From: UBA8949 sp942493365
GTDB lineage: Bacteria; Bacillota; Clostridia; Saccharofermentanales; UBA5734
Assembly: GCA_942493365.1 (NCBI GenBank)
Contig: OW818697.1
Location: forward strand, 1,674,001-1,738,000
Direction of reading: 5' to 3'
Length of the DNA stretch: 64,000 nt
The position numbers and the translations under genes are program-made. Under the pieces are notes generated by a model. It saw only the letters and a program-made list of their open reading frames with translations, did not search any database and was not told where the DNA came from. Of the stretch, positions 53,228 through 61,646 are shown one piece after another (positions within the stretch are counted from its first letter, which is position 1; each line of letters begins with the position of its first letter).

Positions 53228-53303
53228 TGGTGATCCACCGGAGGGTCGAACTCCGGACCCCTTGATTAAAAGTCAAGTGCTCTACCAACTGAGCTAGTGG
53301 ATC
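53228..53303 (-). tRNA. tRNA-Lys (anticodon TTT)
   Basis: Acceptor GATCCAC/GTGGATC, anticodon loop CTTTTAA with TTT, T arm CCGGAG-TTCGACC-CTCCGG and encoded CCA. Its 3' end faces the AT-rich island. Confidence 0.95.
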
Positions 53304-53306
53304 ATG

Positions 53307-53381
53307 TGGCTGGGGTGGAAGGATTTGAACCTACGGATGCGGGAGTCAAAGTCCCGTGCCTTACCACTTGGCGACACCCCA
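53307..53381 (-). tRNA. tRNA-Gln (anticodon TTG)
   Basis: Acceptor TGGGGTG with CACCCCA, anticodon loop CTTTGAC with TTG, T loop TTCAAAT and encoded CCA. Second gene of the three-tRNA unit. Confidence 0.95.
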
Positions 53382-53436
53382 ATGTTGATGGCCGCGGTAT
53401 TGTTCAACTGCCTGGAGCATCCCCAGAAGGAATTTT

Positions 53437-53513
53437 TGGGGTGGGATATGGGGATCGAACCCACGACCTCCAGAACCACAATCTGGCACTCTAACCAATT
53501 GAGCTAATCCCAC
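53437..53513 (-). tRNA. tRNA-His (anticodon GTG)
   Basis: Acceptor GTGGGAT/ATCCCAC with discriminator C and an encoded G at the -1 position (53514), both typical of tRNA-His; anticodon loop TTGTGGT and encoded CCA. Confidence 0.94.
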
Positions 53514-53546
53514 CGTAACACGCCAAACCGCGCTGGCACGAAGTGA

Positions 53547-53575
53547 ATTATACGGATGAACGGCTTGATTGTCAA
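53547..53575 (-). promoter_or_regulatory. consensus promoter of the tRNA cluster
   Basis: Perfect TTGACA and TATAAT with a 17-base spacer on the minus strand, about 35 bases before tRNA-His. Confidence 0.92.
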
Positions 53576-53646
53576 GCGTTTTCGCGGCGTTCCCCTTTTC
53601 AGGGGCCAAGGCAAACAGTATACTGAGCATAAGGAGTGTGATCAAC

Positions 53647-54219
53647 ATGACATTAATCGATCCGCTGGCCGGTTTGCCGCTGCACGGTGCCCGCGTTGAC
53701 CTGACCGCTGTCGCCGAGGACGATCTGCTGGCTTTGCAGCCCTTCTTTGCCGACATGGCGTCGCTCATCTATTATATACCCACCACCGCCCGTCCGCTCA
53801 ACGCGGCCCAGATCAAAAGTCTGCTGGCCGATTGGAACGATGGCATCGATAATTTCGTCTTCGCCATTCGTACCGGCGGCCGTTTGATCGGTCTTATCAA
53901 TCTGGACGGGCTGGACCTGCCCAACGGCCACGCCGAGATCGGCATCGCGCTGACCGCGACGGCCGAGCGCGGCCAGGGGCTGGCGGCCGAGGCGCTGATC
54001 GTGCTGATCCGCTACGCGTTCGACGAATTGGGGCTGCACCGCATTTGGGCGCGAATCATCGAGGACAACCACGTATCGATCCACCTCTTCGAGTCGCTCG
54101 GCTTCGCGCTGGAAGGCCGTATGCGCCAGCACGTTCTGCGCCGCGGCAGCTACCGCGATATGTTGATTTATGGGCTGATCAAAGCCGCAAGCGGCTTTGA
54201 AACGAAAGACGAAAAGTGA
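53647..54219 (+). CDS. GNAT N-acetyltransferase, RimJ/RimL type
   Basis: This 190-aa protein has the GNAT fold: VFAIRTGGRLIGLINLDGLD, HAEIGIALTATAERGQGLAA for acetyl-CoA binding, and the RimJ-type end LGLHRIWARIIEDNHVSIHL, FESLGFALEGRMRQHV. It would acetylate an amine on a protein, amino acid or drug; the target is unknown. AAGGAG precedes the ATG at 53647. The last 12 residues (KAASGFETKDEK) are coded by a hairpin and 7-bp repeat DNA rather than conserved sequence. Confidence 0.82.
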   Translation: MTLIDPLAGLPLHGARVDLTAVAEDDLLALQPFFADMASLIYYIPTTARPLNAAQIKSLLADWNDGIDNFVFAIRTGGRLIGLINLDGLDLPNGHAEIGIALTATAERGQGLAAEALIVLIRYAFDELGLHRIWARIIEDNHVSIHLFESLGFALEGRMRQHVLRRGSYRDMLIYGLIKAASGFETKDEK

Positions 54220-54270
54220 AAGATTCATTTTCACCTTTCACCCTTCACCCACTGTTCGTTGTTCGTTATT
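54181..54270. repeat. hairpin plus degenerate 7-bp repeats
   Basis: AAAGCCGC-AA-GCGGCTTT (54181-54198) is followed by seven-base units of the types ACGAAAG, TTCACCC and GTTGTTC up to 54270. It covers the end of the acetyltransferase gene and the intergenic space. Confidence 0.65.
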
Positions 54271-54277
54271 TCCAGTA

Positions 54278-54306
54278 TTGATCAACCTTTGTTATCATGA
54301 TAAAAT
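54278..54306 (+). promoter_or_regulatory. promoter of the phosphofructokinase gene
   Basis: TTGATC and TAAAAT are 17 bases apart, about 45 bases before the start codon, which has AGGAGG upstream. Confidence 0.65.
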
Positions 54307-54350
54307 GACTCAGCTATGCACATTTCGACCATTCACAGGAGGAATATTTT

Positions 54351-55631
54351 ATGAGCAAACTAATTGGCAATGCCATTTTCGGCCAGTCCGGCGGACCGAC
54401 CTCGGTCATCAACGCCAGCGCTGCCGGTGTATTTACCGCCGCCTTACAGCAGACCGGCGTGATTGAAAAAGTGTTTGGCGCCGCCAATGGCATCGTCGGC
54501 ATCCTCAACGAAAATTTCTACGACATCGGCCAAGAAGACCCCAAGGAGCTCGAGCTGCTCAAAACCACCCCTTCATCGGCGCTGGGTTCCTGCCGTTACA
54601 AGCTGGCCAAGGCCGCTGACGACGACACCGATTACAAGCGCATACTCGAGGTTTTCAAAAAATACAACATTCGCTACTTCTTCTACAACGGCGGCAACGA
54701 TTCGATGGACACCTGCAACAAGATTTCCAAATATTTGCAGCAGGCCGGCTACGAGTGCCGCGTTATGGGTGTGCCCAAGACCGTCGACAACGACCTTTTT
54801 GGCACGGACCACTGCCCAGGCTTTGGCTCGGCCGCCAAATATATCGCCACCACCTGCATGGAGGTCTACCTCGACGCCCGCGTCTACGACATCGGGATGA
54901 TTACCGTTATCGAGATCATGGGCCGCAACGCCGGCTGGCTGACCGCCGCCTCGGCGCTGGCCACCAGCAAGGGCATGGGGCCGGACCTCATTTATCTACC
55001 GGAAATCAATTTTGACCTCGATGAATTGCTGGGCGACGTCAAAAAGGTCTACGAGAAAGAAAAGAAGGTCATCATCGCCGTTTCCGAAGGCGTCAAAACC
55101 AAGGAAGGCAAATACATTCCCGAACTGGTCGGCGAATGCTCCATCGACGCCTTTGGTCACAAACAAATGGGCGGCACCGCCACCGTGCTCGCCAAATACC
55201 TGAAAACCGAAATTGGCTGCAAAGTCCGTGCCATCGAGCTGTCGCTGATGCAGCGCTGCGCCGCGCACCTGGCCTCCAAAACCGATGTCGACGAAGCCTT
55301 CCTGGCCGGCCAAACCGCCGTGCACTGCGCCGTGGACGGCATGACCGACTTCATGGTCGGCTTTGCCCGCCCCGAGACCGGCCCCTACCAGTGCGAAATC
55401 AAGCTGATCCCGCTCAACGAAGTCGCCAACGCCGAAAAGACCGTGCCCCTGGAGTGGATCAACGACGCCGGTAACTTCGTCAACCAGCACTTCATCGACT
55501 ACGTCCTGCCCCTCATCCAGGGCGAATCCCACATCGCGCTGGAAGACGGCTTGCCCCGTTTTGCTAAACTGAAAAAAGTGAAAGCGGAAAAGGCGGCTTC
55601 GCAGCCTTTTCAACGAACAACGAACAGGTAA
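54351..55631 (+). CDS. pfp: 6-phosphofructokinase, probably PPi-dependent
   Basis: This 426-aa protein is a PFK-family glycolytic enzyme: GQSGGPTSVINAS near the N-terminus, FFYNGGNDSMDT, the catalytic PKTVDNDL, and EIMGRNAGWLTAASAL. An Asp/Asn-rich GGND in place of the ATP-type GGDGS and the length above 400 aa point to the pyrophosphate-using clade. It makes fructose-1,6-bisphosphate reversibly. AGGAGG precedes the ATG. The tail after KKVKAEK is coded by a hairpin and by 7-bp repeats (ending QRTTNR), so the natural C-terminus has been altered by repeat DNA. Confidence 0.88.
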   Translation: MSKLIGNAIFGQSGGPTSVINASAAGVFTAALQQTGVIEKVFGAANGIVGILNENFYDIGQEDPKELELLKTTPSSALGSCRYKLAKAADDDTDYKRILEVFKKYNIRYFFYNGGNDSMDTCNKISKYLQQAGYECRVMGVPKTVDNDLFGTDHCPGFGSAAKYIATTCMEVYLDARVYDIGMITVIEIMGRNAGWLTAASALATSKGMGPDLIYLPEINFDLDELLGDVKKVYEKEKKVIIAVSEGVKTKEGKYIPELVGECSIDAFGHKQMGGTATVLAKYLKTEIGCKVRAIELSLMQRCAAHLASKTDVDEAFLAGQTAVHCAVDGMTDFMVGFARPETGPYQCEIKLIPLNEVANAEKTVPLEWINDAGNFVNQHFIDYVLPLIQGESHIALEDGLPRFAKLKKVKAEKAASQPFQRTTNR

Positions 55632-55760
55632 CAACGAACAGTTTTGGAATGTTAATCCTTACAACAAGATTCGGGCTTGCAGCTTCTGGCCGCAGGCCCG
55701 ATCATTATTTTCAGGATTATCATACAATAGCTATTCGCTGTTACCTATTCGCTGTTACCT
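55588..55760. repeat. hairpins and 7-bp repeats in both orientations
   Basis: AAAAGGC...GCCTTTT (55588-55610) is followed by AACGAAC units (55612-55641), a CGGGCTTGC/GCAGGCCCG hairpin (55672-55700), then ATTCGCT/GTTACCT units (55733-55760). The middle part resembles 7131-7190. Confidence 0.75.
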
Positions 55761-55796
55761 GTTCTAAAAAGGCGTCTGCAGACGCCTTTTTAGAAC
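55761..55796. terminator. perfect 36-bp palindromic bidirectional terminator
   Basis: GTTCTAAAAAGGCGTCTG is followed at once by its exact reverse complement. A T-tract ends the stem on both strands. It contains the last five codons and the stop of the flavin reductase gene, and serves both convergent transcripts. Confidence 0.85.
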
Positions 55797-56387
55797 TTCC
55801 GGGCTAGCCACCGAATAGCCGAAAAATCCGAGCATTTCGCCGATGGCGTAATATTTGCCGTGAGCGTTGACGACCAGACCGGCTTTGTCAAGGCGCAGGC
55901 TGTTTTTGGCGTCCATGAGGTCGGCGGCGGCTTCGACGGCGACGATTTCGGCCAAGAAGCAGTCGTGCGAGCCCAGCTCAATGACCTGTCGGACTTGACA
56001 GGACAGGGTCAGGCAGCTTTCGGCGACGGCCGGCGCCAGCTTGAGGCCGGCGGCGGCGACCGGGGTCAAGCCGCAGGTCGCGAATTTGTCGAGGTCGCGG
56101 CCGGATTTGACGCCGCAAAGGTCGGTGGCGTGCAAGAGTTCGTCGTGCACCATGTTGACAACGAATTCGCCGCTTTCCAGGATCTGCTGGTGGGAGAAGC
56201 GCGATTTGCGTACCGAGATGCTGACCATTGGCGGGTCGGAATTGATAATGCCGGCCCAGGCCAGTGTGATCAGATTGGGCTTGGCGACGGCGCCGTCAGC
56301 GAGGCCGCGGCAGGAAACGAGGACGAGCGGCACCGGGGCCATCAGGGTGGAGGGATTGAGCGGGATTTTGGGGCGTGGCTTGAGCAT
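55764..56387 (-). CDS. flavin reductase-like FMN-binding protein
   Basis: This 207-aa protein shows the flavin reductase split-barrel pattern: VPLVLVSCRGLADGAVAKPN, LAWAGIINSDPPMVSISVRK, GEFVVNMVHDELL and SHDCFLAEIVAVEA. It binds FMN and probably reduces a flavin or acts as an oxidoreductase. It is the last gene of the seven-gene operon, 15 bases after the GNAT-MGMT gene. Its end LQTPF lies in the terminator palindrome. Confidence 0.82.
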   Translation of the reverse strand: MLKPRPKIPLNPSTLMAPVPLVLVSCRGLADGAVAKPNLITLAWAGIINSDPPMVSISVRKSRFSHQQILESGEFVVNMVHDELLHATDLCGVKSGRDLDKFATCGLTPVAAAGLKLAPAVAESCLTLSCQVRQVIELGSHDCFLAEIVAVEAAADLMDAKNSLRLDKAGLVVNAHGKYYAIGEMLGFFGYSVASPEVLKRRLQTPF

Positions 56388-56402
56388 GGTATGCCTCCGT
56401 GG

Positions 56403-57500
56403 TTATTTGTTGTTGTTCTGGTCGATGAATTCATGGTCGAGCAAAAATTCCTTGATGTCCAGACCGCCGCTGAAACCGACCAGGCGGCCATCTTTGCCGA
56501 TGACGCGGTGGCAGGGTACAATCAGCGGCAACGGGTTGGCGCCGCAGGCTGAGCCGACGGCGCGGGCCAGGTTGCGGGCAGCGGGCCAATTCTCGGCGGT
56601 CAGGCGGTAGGCCAATTCTTCATACGTCCAGGTTGAGCCATAGGGAATGTCCTTGAGTGCTTCCCAGACGCGTGTCTGGAAGGTGCTGCCGCGGCTCAGG
56701 TCGACCGGGAGGTCGAAACGCGGCAGGTTGCCGGCAAAGTAGGCCTGGGCCTGGCTGGCAGCCTCCAGAACCGGCTGAGGCGCATTGGCGTGGACGATGC
56801 TGGTGTGGTTTTTAATCAAGTCAGTGAAAAAACATTCATTGGCCAGCGCGCCCTGTTCGTTGAGCAGGCCAGCCATTTCTGCGCATTCGTGCTGGTAGTC
56901 GGATTCGAAGCGTTCGCCATAGCGAACGAAAAAGGCTTCGGTCAGGGCCGTCTCGTGGCCGGTGACGGCAAACACGCCCAAGCGAAAAGGGATAAAGGCG
57001 GTGCCGCGGGCGGCAAACTCCGGGCGCAGCATGGCGTACATTAATACATCCTTGTGTTTGCCGGTGAGCGGGTCAATGGCGCTGTTGCGCAATTTGCCTT
57101 CTTCGCAAAATTCCATCTGTCGCATGACGCGCAACCAGCTTTCAGCATCGGCTGGAATCGTGCATTCAAGGCGATAGAGGCCGATGTCCCAGAAGGTTTT
57201 GTGCATGATGCCTTTCAGGACGGCCGGCAGCAGACCGAGTTCATTCGTATAAATATGCAGGATGGCGCGACGCGACGCCTCATCAACAACCTGGATGCCA
57301 GCAACGGCTTGCACGTCCTGGAGATTGTCACTCAAGCCGCAAATGCAGGCTTGATGATCGCAGATTTCCAGGAGTTGACGAACTGCTTCGCGCAGACTTG
57401 TGGTACTGGAAGCATCGCCAATCTGAATGCCGCAGGCGCGCAGGTTGGCGCTATCGGCCAGACGCAGGGGTTCAAACCAGACAGCTGTCGTCATGCTCAA
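56403..57500 (-). CDS. GNAT domain fused to O6-alkylguanine-DNA alkyltransferase
   Basis: This 365-aa protein has two parts. Residues 1-165 resemble a GNAT fold (LGLLPAVLKGIMHKTFWDIG, LYRLECTIPADAESWLRVMR, DVLMYAMLRPEF). Residues 190-365 are an Ogt/MGMT: GSTFQTRVWEALKDIPYGST, the active-site PCHRVIG with its acceptor Cys, and GFSGGLDIKEFLLDHE. The latter repairs O6-methylguanine by a one-time transfer to Cys. The GNAT-like part may be inactive or help sense damage. The start overlaps the solute-binding gene stop as ATGA. Confidence 0.78.
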   Translation of the reverse strand: MSMTTAVWFEPLRLADSANLRACGIQIGDASSTTSLREAVRQLLEICDHQACICGLSDNLQDVQAVAGIQVVDEASRRAILHIYTNELGLLPAVLKGIMHKTFWDIGLYRLECTIPADAESWLRVMRQMEFCEEGKLRNSAIDPLTGKHKDVLMYAMLRPEFAARGTAFIPFRLGVFAVTGHETALTEAFFVRYGERFESDYQHECAEMAGLLNEQGALANECFFTDLIKNHTSIVHANAPQPVLEAASQAQAYFAGNLPRFDLPVDLSRGSTFQTRVWEALKDIPYGSTWTYEELAYRLTAENWPAARNLARAVGSACGANPLPLIVPCHRVIGKDGRLVGFSGGLDIKEFLLDHEFIDQNNNK

Positions 57501-59041
57501 TCCCCCTGAACGGCAGCCTGGGCGGCCTGGTTCATGAGCTGGAGCAAAGCGTTGCTGTCGGTCGCGTTTTTGGCCAACAATAGGTTATTGCCATAGGCTT
57601 GCAGGGCGTTTTGCAGCGCGGTATCCCAGCCGGCATTCAGTTGTTGACCGCGGCAATAGGACAATTGAATGCGGCTGTCGAAAACCCTGAACCAATTCCA
57701 TTTTGACTGGCTGGCGACGGCGGCATCCCAGACGGCTGAGTCATTGTTCATCGGCACAAACCCTTCATAAACCTGGTAGCGGCTCTGCATCAGCAGCGAA
57801 TCGGTGTCCAGTGCGATGAAGGCAGCCAATTCGGCGGCGAGCGCCGGGTCGGTGGCTGTCTTGCTGACGATCAGCGATCGTACGGTCAGGGGCATGCGCT
57901 GGATGACGCCCGATGTTTGGTCGGCGGGAATCGGGCGGGCGGTCACGGTCAGCCCGGCGTTCTCCCAGGTGCTGTCGTCGGCTGAGTCACCGGCCCACAT
58001 CAGCACGCGCCCGGACAGGATCAGGTCATTGCCGTTTTGCGCGATCAGGCGCTGGGCGGCGGTGAGATGAACGGTCGAATAGCCCCCGCTGACAATGGTC
58101 TTCAGCCACTCGGCCGCGCTGGCAAAAACGGGTTTTTGAAATTGAAAACTTTGACCGTCCCACATGGCCCAGCCTGCTTCTGCGCTCAGAGAGGCCGGCA
58201 GCCATTGCAGCAGATCGGCCGGCGTGCCCATCACAAAGACCGATTTAATCAGCTGCGAATTTTGCGCCTTGCTGCCGATAATGGCCAGCGCTGTTGGCGA
58301 GGCGCTCAAGCCGGCTGCATCAATCGCCTGCTGAGCCTTGCTTTCGAAGGCCAGCAACTGATTCCAGGTCCAATCCGGGGAAGGTGCAACCAGACCGAGC
58401 TGGGCGAGGAGCGTTTCGTTAAAATAAACTACCGGCATCGAAGCCAGATACGGCACGGCCAGCAGGCTGTCACCGCGGCGGCCGCTGTCGAGCGCGGCGA
58501 TGTTGACTTGGCCGGCGGACAGCAATGGATTGTCGTAAAGCAGATCATTGATGTTTCGGCAGTTTTCCAGACCGATTTTGGCCGCGGCCGAGTCGGTGTA
58601 AATGATGTCGGGCAGATCGTTGGTGCTGAGCCAAAGGTTGACCTGCTCGCGCGTTGCGCCGGTCGCGGCCGGCACCGTGATCAGATCGATTTTCATGCCA
58701 TTGTCATAAAGCTTCAGGGCATCCAGCGAGATTTGCTGACCGATGGTTTGCCCGGCTTCCTGGCTGATGCCGCCCTGCTTGGCCAGATAGAGCAGCCGAA
58801 CGGCATCCAGGGTTGGTTCGTCCATGGGCAACGCGACCCGAAGACTTGGGGTCTGCGCCGTGCCGGTCGGTTGGGTCGATGGCTGGCTGCTGTCGGTTTG
58901 GCCGCTGGCCTGACTCTCGAGCGGTGGAAAGCCGCTGTCCTCGGTCAATCGGCAGGCCGGCAGCAAGCCGACTAAAGCCAGCACGACGGCTAAGGTTGCC
59001 ATTCGTCCGCTAAAAGATTTTGCATTTCGCTTAGTTTTCAT
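57497..59041 (-). CDS. extracellular solute-binding lipoprotein
   Basis: This 514-aa protein has a lipoprotein signal peptide (TLAVVLALVGLLPAC, lipobox Cys at about 30), a Ser/Gln/Thr-rich linker and a type-1 solute-binding fold as in sugar ABC systems (LPDIIYTDSAAAKIG, LLAVPYLASMPVVYFNETLL, WTWNQLLAFESKA). No permease or ATPase is beside it, so it may work with a transporter elsewhere or as a sensor. It starts inside the last codons of folA with GGGAG upstream, an odd place for a transport gene. Confidence 0.78.
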   Translation of the reverse strand: MKTKRNAKSFSGRMATLAVVLALVGLLPACRLTEDSGFPPLESQASGQTDSSQPSTQPTGTAQTPSLRVALPMDEPTLDAVRLLYLAKQGGISQEAGQTIGQQISLDALKLYDNGMKIDLITVPAATGATREQVNLWLSTNDLPDIIYTDSAAAKIGLENCRNINDLLYDNPLLSAGQVNIAALDSGRRGDSLLAVPYLASMPVVYFNETLLAQLGLVAPSPDWTWNQLLAFESKAQQAIDAAGLSASPTALAIIGSKAQNSQLIKSVFVMGTPADLLQWLPASLSAEAGWAMWDGQSFQFQKPVFASAAEWLKTIVSGGYSTVHLTAAQRLIAQNGNDLILSGRVLMWAGDSADDSTWENAGLTVTARPIPADQTSGVIQRMPLTVRSLIVSKTATDPALAAELAAFIALDTDSLLMQSRYQVYEGFVPMNNDSAVWDAAVASQSKWNWFRVFDSRIQLSYCRGQQLNAGWDTALQNALQAYGNNLLLAKNATDSNALLQLMNQAAQAAVQGD

Positions 59042-59549
59042 CCAGAAACTCCCTCGGCTCGATCTGCCGGTAGAGACAAAACGTAAAGACGATCTGGCCC
59101 TGCTCCGATTGCCGTGTTTCGCTGCTGATCAGCTCCCAGCCGGGCAGCTCGTCGAGATCGGGGAAAAAGCAGTCAGCCTGCGCCTCCTGGTGGATTTTGG
59201 TGACATAGGCCAGCCGGCAAAACGGCAGCAGTTGACGGTAAACGCTGGCGCCGCCGATCACGAAGACTTCATCGTCCGCATGGCCCTGCAGCAGGTCACG
59301 TAATTCGGCCAGCGAGCCGCAGGTCAGGGCGGGGGCGGCGGCAAAATCAGGGTTTGTCGACAGCACGATGTTCGTCCGTTTGTCCAGTGGCCGACCGTCG
59401 GGAAAGGTCTCCAGCGTCTTGCGGCCGAGAATGACGGTCTTGCCCAGGGTCAGGGCGCGAAAATTTTTCATGTCCTCGCTGATGCGGAAGAGCAGGCGGT
59501 CTTGATAACCGATGCCCCAGTGCTTGTCGACCGCGACGATCAGATTCAT
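59031..59549 (-). CDS. folA: dihydrofolate reductase
   Basis: This 172-aa enzyme reduces dihydrofolate with NADPH. It begins MNLIVAVDKHWGIGYQDRLL, has the catalytic acidic residue region RISEDMKNFRALTLGKTVIL, GRKTLETFP and the NADPH loop VFVIGGASVYRQLLP. The ORF extends upstream into thyA, but GGAG before the ATG at 59549 fixes the start. It follows thyA, with which it forms the usual thymidylate cycle pair. Confidence 0.93.
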   Translation of the reverse strand: MNLIVAVDKHWGIGYQDRLLFRISEDMKNFRALTLGKTVILGRKTLETFPDGRPLDKRTNIVLSTNPDFAAAPALTCGSLAELRDLLQGHADDEVFVIGGASVYRQLLPFCRLAYVTKIHQEAQADCFFPDLDELPGWELISSETRQSEQGQIVFTFCLYRQIEPREFLDEN

Positions 59550-59568
59550 GTGCAACTCCTTCGCAGCA

Positions 59569-60399
59569 CTAAATGGCGACCGGGATGCCGGTAACTTTTT
59601 CGCCGTGCTGATAATTGGCCAGATTGATATGATCGAGTTTGAAATCGTAGAAATTTTTGACCGACTGGTCGATGACCAGCTGCGCGGCCGGGAAGGTCTC
59701 GCGCGCCAGCAGTTCGCGCACCAGCGGCACGTGGCGGTCGTAGATGTGGGCGTCGGCGATGACGTGGACCAGCTCGCCCGGCAGGAGGCCGCTTGACTGG
59801 GCGAAGAGGTGAACCAGCACGGCGTATTGCGTGACGTTCCAGCCATTGGCGACCAGCATGTCCTGTGAGCGCTGGTTGAGGATGGCGTTGAGGCGGTCGC
59901 CGGTGACGTTGAAGGTCATGCTGTAGGCGCAGGGGTAGAGCTGCATGGCGTGCAGATCGGCGTGGTTGTAAATGTTGGTCATGATGCGGCGGCTGGTCGG
60001 CTCGTTTTTGAGATCGTAGAGCACACGGTCAACCTGATCGAATTCGCCCTCTTTGTAGCGATGTTTGAGCCCCAGCTGATAACCGTAGGCTTTACCGATG
60101 GTGCCGTCGGCGTCGGCCCAGCTGTCCCAGATGTGGCTGTTGAGATCGGCGATGCGGTTGGATTTCTTCTGCCAGATCCAAAGCAATTCATCGACGGCGG
60201 CGCGGAAATTGATCGGGCGCAGGGTCAAAATCGGAAATTCCTCAGCAAGATTGTAGCGGTTGACCAGACCAAATTTTTTGATCGTGAAAGCCGGCGTGCC
60301 ATCCACCCAGCGCGGGCGGACCGCCTCGCCGATCTGGTCGTGCCCGTTGGCCAGAATATCCTGGCAGCTGGCCTTGAAAATATCGTCTGCCTTGCTCAT
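59569..60399 (-). CDS. thyA: thymidylate synthase
   Basis: This 276-aa ThyA makes dTMP from dUMP and methylene-THF. Seen are PILTLRPINFRAAVDELLWI, DSWADADGTIGKAYGYQL, the catalytic Cys in LYPCAYSM, and LNQRSQDMLVANGWNVTQYA for dUMP binding, with the end HINLANYQHGEK. AGGGAGA before the ATG at 60399 sets the start. The dihydrofolate it releases is recycled by FolA encoded just downstream. Confidence 0.94.
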   Translation of the reverse strand: MSKADDIFKASCQDILANGHDQIGEAVRPRWVDGTPAFTIKKFGLVNRYNLAEEFPILTLRPINFRAAVDELLWIWQKKSNRIADLNSHIWDSWADADGTIGKAYGYQLGLKHRYKEGEFDQVDRVLYDLKNEPTSRRIMTNIYNHADLHAMQLYPCAYSMTFNVTGDRLNAILNQRSQDMLVANGWNVTQYAVLVHLFAQSSGLLPGELVHVIADAHIYDRHVPLVRELLARETFPAAQLVIDQSVKNFYDFKLDHINLANYQHGEKVTGIPVAI

Positions 60400-60427
60400 G
60401 CTGGCATCTCCCTTGTTGAAAACTTCT

Positions 60428-61120
60428 CTAATAGTATAATGCTTTCCGAGTAAACGGACAATTGGCAATGCACAGGCCGCAGACGCTTTCGTCGACGCCG
60501 ATCAATTCGCGGGTGCGCGCCTTGGCCGCGGCACTGCATGCGTGGGCGTCGTAAAAGTCAGCTCGGTCGCAGTCACTGCGCCACAATTTGCCCGACGGCG
60601 CATGGCCGGGGCAGATGTCGGTGCAAATCATGCAATCCTCGGGGCATTTCGTCTGCGTGATCGGCGACCCGCAATCCAGGGGCGCGTTGGTCAGGACGAC
60701 CGTGAGGCGAAGCGCCGCGCCGGCTTGCGGCGTGATCAGCACCGCTGACTTGCCGATCCAACCGAGGCCGGCCAACGTGGCGACGGTTTTGTGCGGCAGG
60801 ATCGTGCGCAAGTCGTCGTCCAGCACGACGTTGTTTTTGTTTTTGGCCCAGGCGCGATAACCCTGAGCATAGATGAAGTCGGCCGTGGCGTTGGCCAACT
60901 GCGGCAACCGTTCATTGAGTTCGACAAACTCCGCATAATAGCGGTCCATCTGACCCGCGGCATTTTCGTGCATGGCTTTCCGTGAATGCGGCAACCCCAT
61001 GACAATACCAAAATCAAAGTTTTGGCGGATCGCGCCAGGCAAGCCGCGCAGATCGGCAAAGCCGACAATCGGGCAGTCCTGCGCTTGGATAAATGCTTTG
61101 ATTTGATCTGAAATTGTCAC
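60428..61120 (-). CDS. 4Fe-4S protein related to epoxyqueuosine reductase
   Basis: This 230-aa protein has two 4Fe-4S motifs near the C-terminus (CPEDCMICTDICPGHAP and CGLCIANCPF) and the QueG-like KTVATLAGLGWIGKSAVLIT. It is shorter than QueG (about 350 aa) and lacks its N-terminal cobalamin part, so queuosine synthesis is uncertain; a general electron-transfer role is possible. The start is GTG, directly after the stop of the C_GCAxxG gene (TGAGTG). Confidence 0.75.
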   Translation of the reverse strand: MTISDQIKAFIQAQDCPIVGFADLRGLPGAIRQNFDFGIVMGLPHSRKAMHENAAGQMDRYYAEFVELNERLPQLANATADFIYAQGYRAWAKNKNNVVLDDDLRTILPHKTVATLAGLGWIGKSAVLITPQAGAALRLTVVLTNAPLDCGSPITQTKCPEDCMICTDICPGHAPSGKLWRSDCDRADFYDAHACSAAAKARTRELIGVDESVCGLCIANCPFTRKALYY

Positions 61121-61558
61121 TCAGTAGCCCATCGCTTCCAGAATAACGACGGCGCTGGTGACCATGTCGACGCAGACCGTCTTGAACAGCCCCTGCTCCG
61201 CGGCCTTGGCGCGATTTTCGTCCGTAGAAATATCAATACCGAGCAGATCGCGGCAGACAATCGATTGGTTGGCTTCGCGAAAGCGCCGCATAAACTCGAC
61301 CGTTTTTTCATTGCAGAACTGCTTGGTTTCCTTGTCATAGGAGACAAATTGACCGTCCCTTAAACCAATGACCATCGCCGCGCCCGCCGCCGCGCCGCAA
61401 ACCTCGCCGCAACGCAGGCCGCCGCCGAAACCGCTGGCCACCTTGAGCGCATGGGACTTGGACAGACCGTATTTCTCGGAAAATACCGCGACCACCGATT
61501 GGGCGCAGTTGAAACCAGAATCGAACAGAGCTTTTGCCTTTTCAGATTGTGTCGCCAT
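61121..61558 (-). CDS. C_GCAxxG_C_C family redox protein
   Basis: This 145-aa protein matches the family pattern: FNCAQSVVAVFSEKYGL, ALKVASGFGGGLRCGEVCGA, IVCRDLLGID and a last Cys in FKTVCVDMV. Conserved Cys residues suggest a role in binding a metal cluster or in thiol redox. These proteins occur in anaerobes next to oxidoreductases; the exact reaction is unknown. It is the first gene of the operon leading to thyA, with AGAGGT before the ATG. Confidence 0.82.
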   Translation of the reverse strand: MATQSEKAKALFDSGFNCAQSVVAVFSEKYGLSKSHALKVASGFGGGLRCGEVCGAAAGAAMVIGLRDGQFVSYDKETKQFCNEKTVEFMRRFREANQSIVCRDLLGIDISTDENRAKAAEQGLFKTVCVDMVTSAVVILEAMGY

Positions 61559-61646
61559 ATTGCACCTCTTTGTGATGTTAATAAGTCAATAATATCATAA
61601 TTGCTGACTTTCGTCGCTGAGGGCAACATAAAAAGACCTTTGTCTG

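Noticed and set aside
53228..53303. tRNA-Lys as attachment site of an integrated element
   Set aside because: I found no copy of its 3' end inside the island and no integrase.
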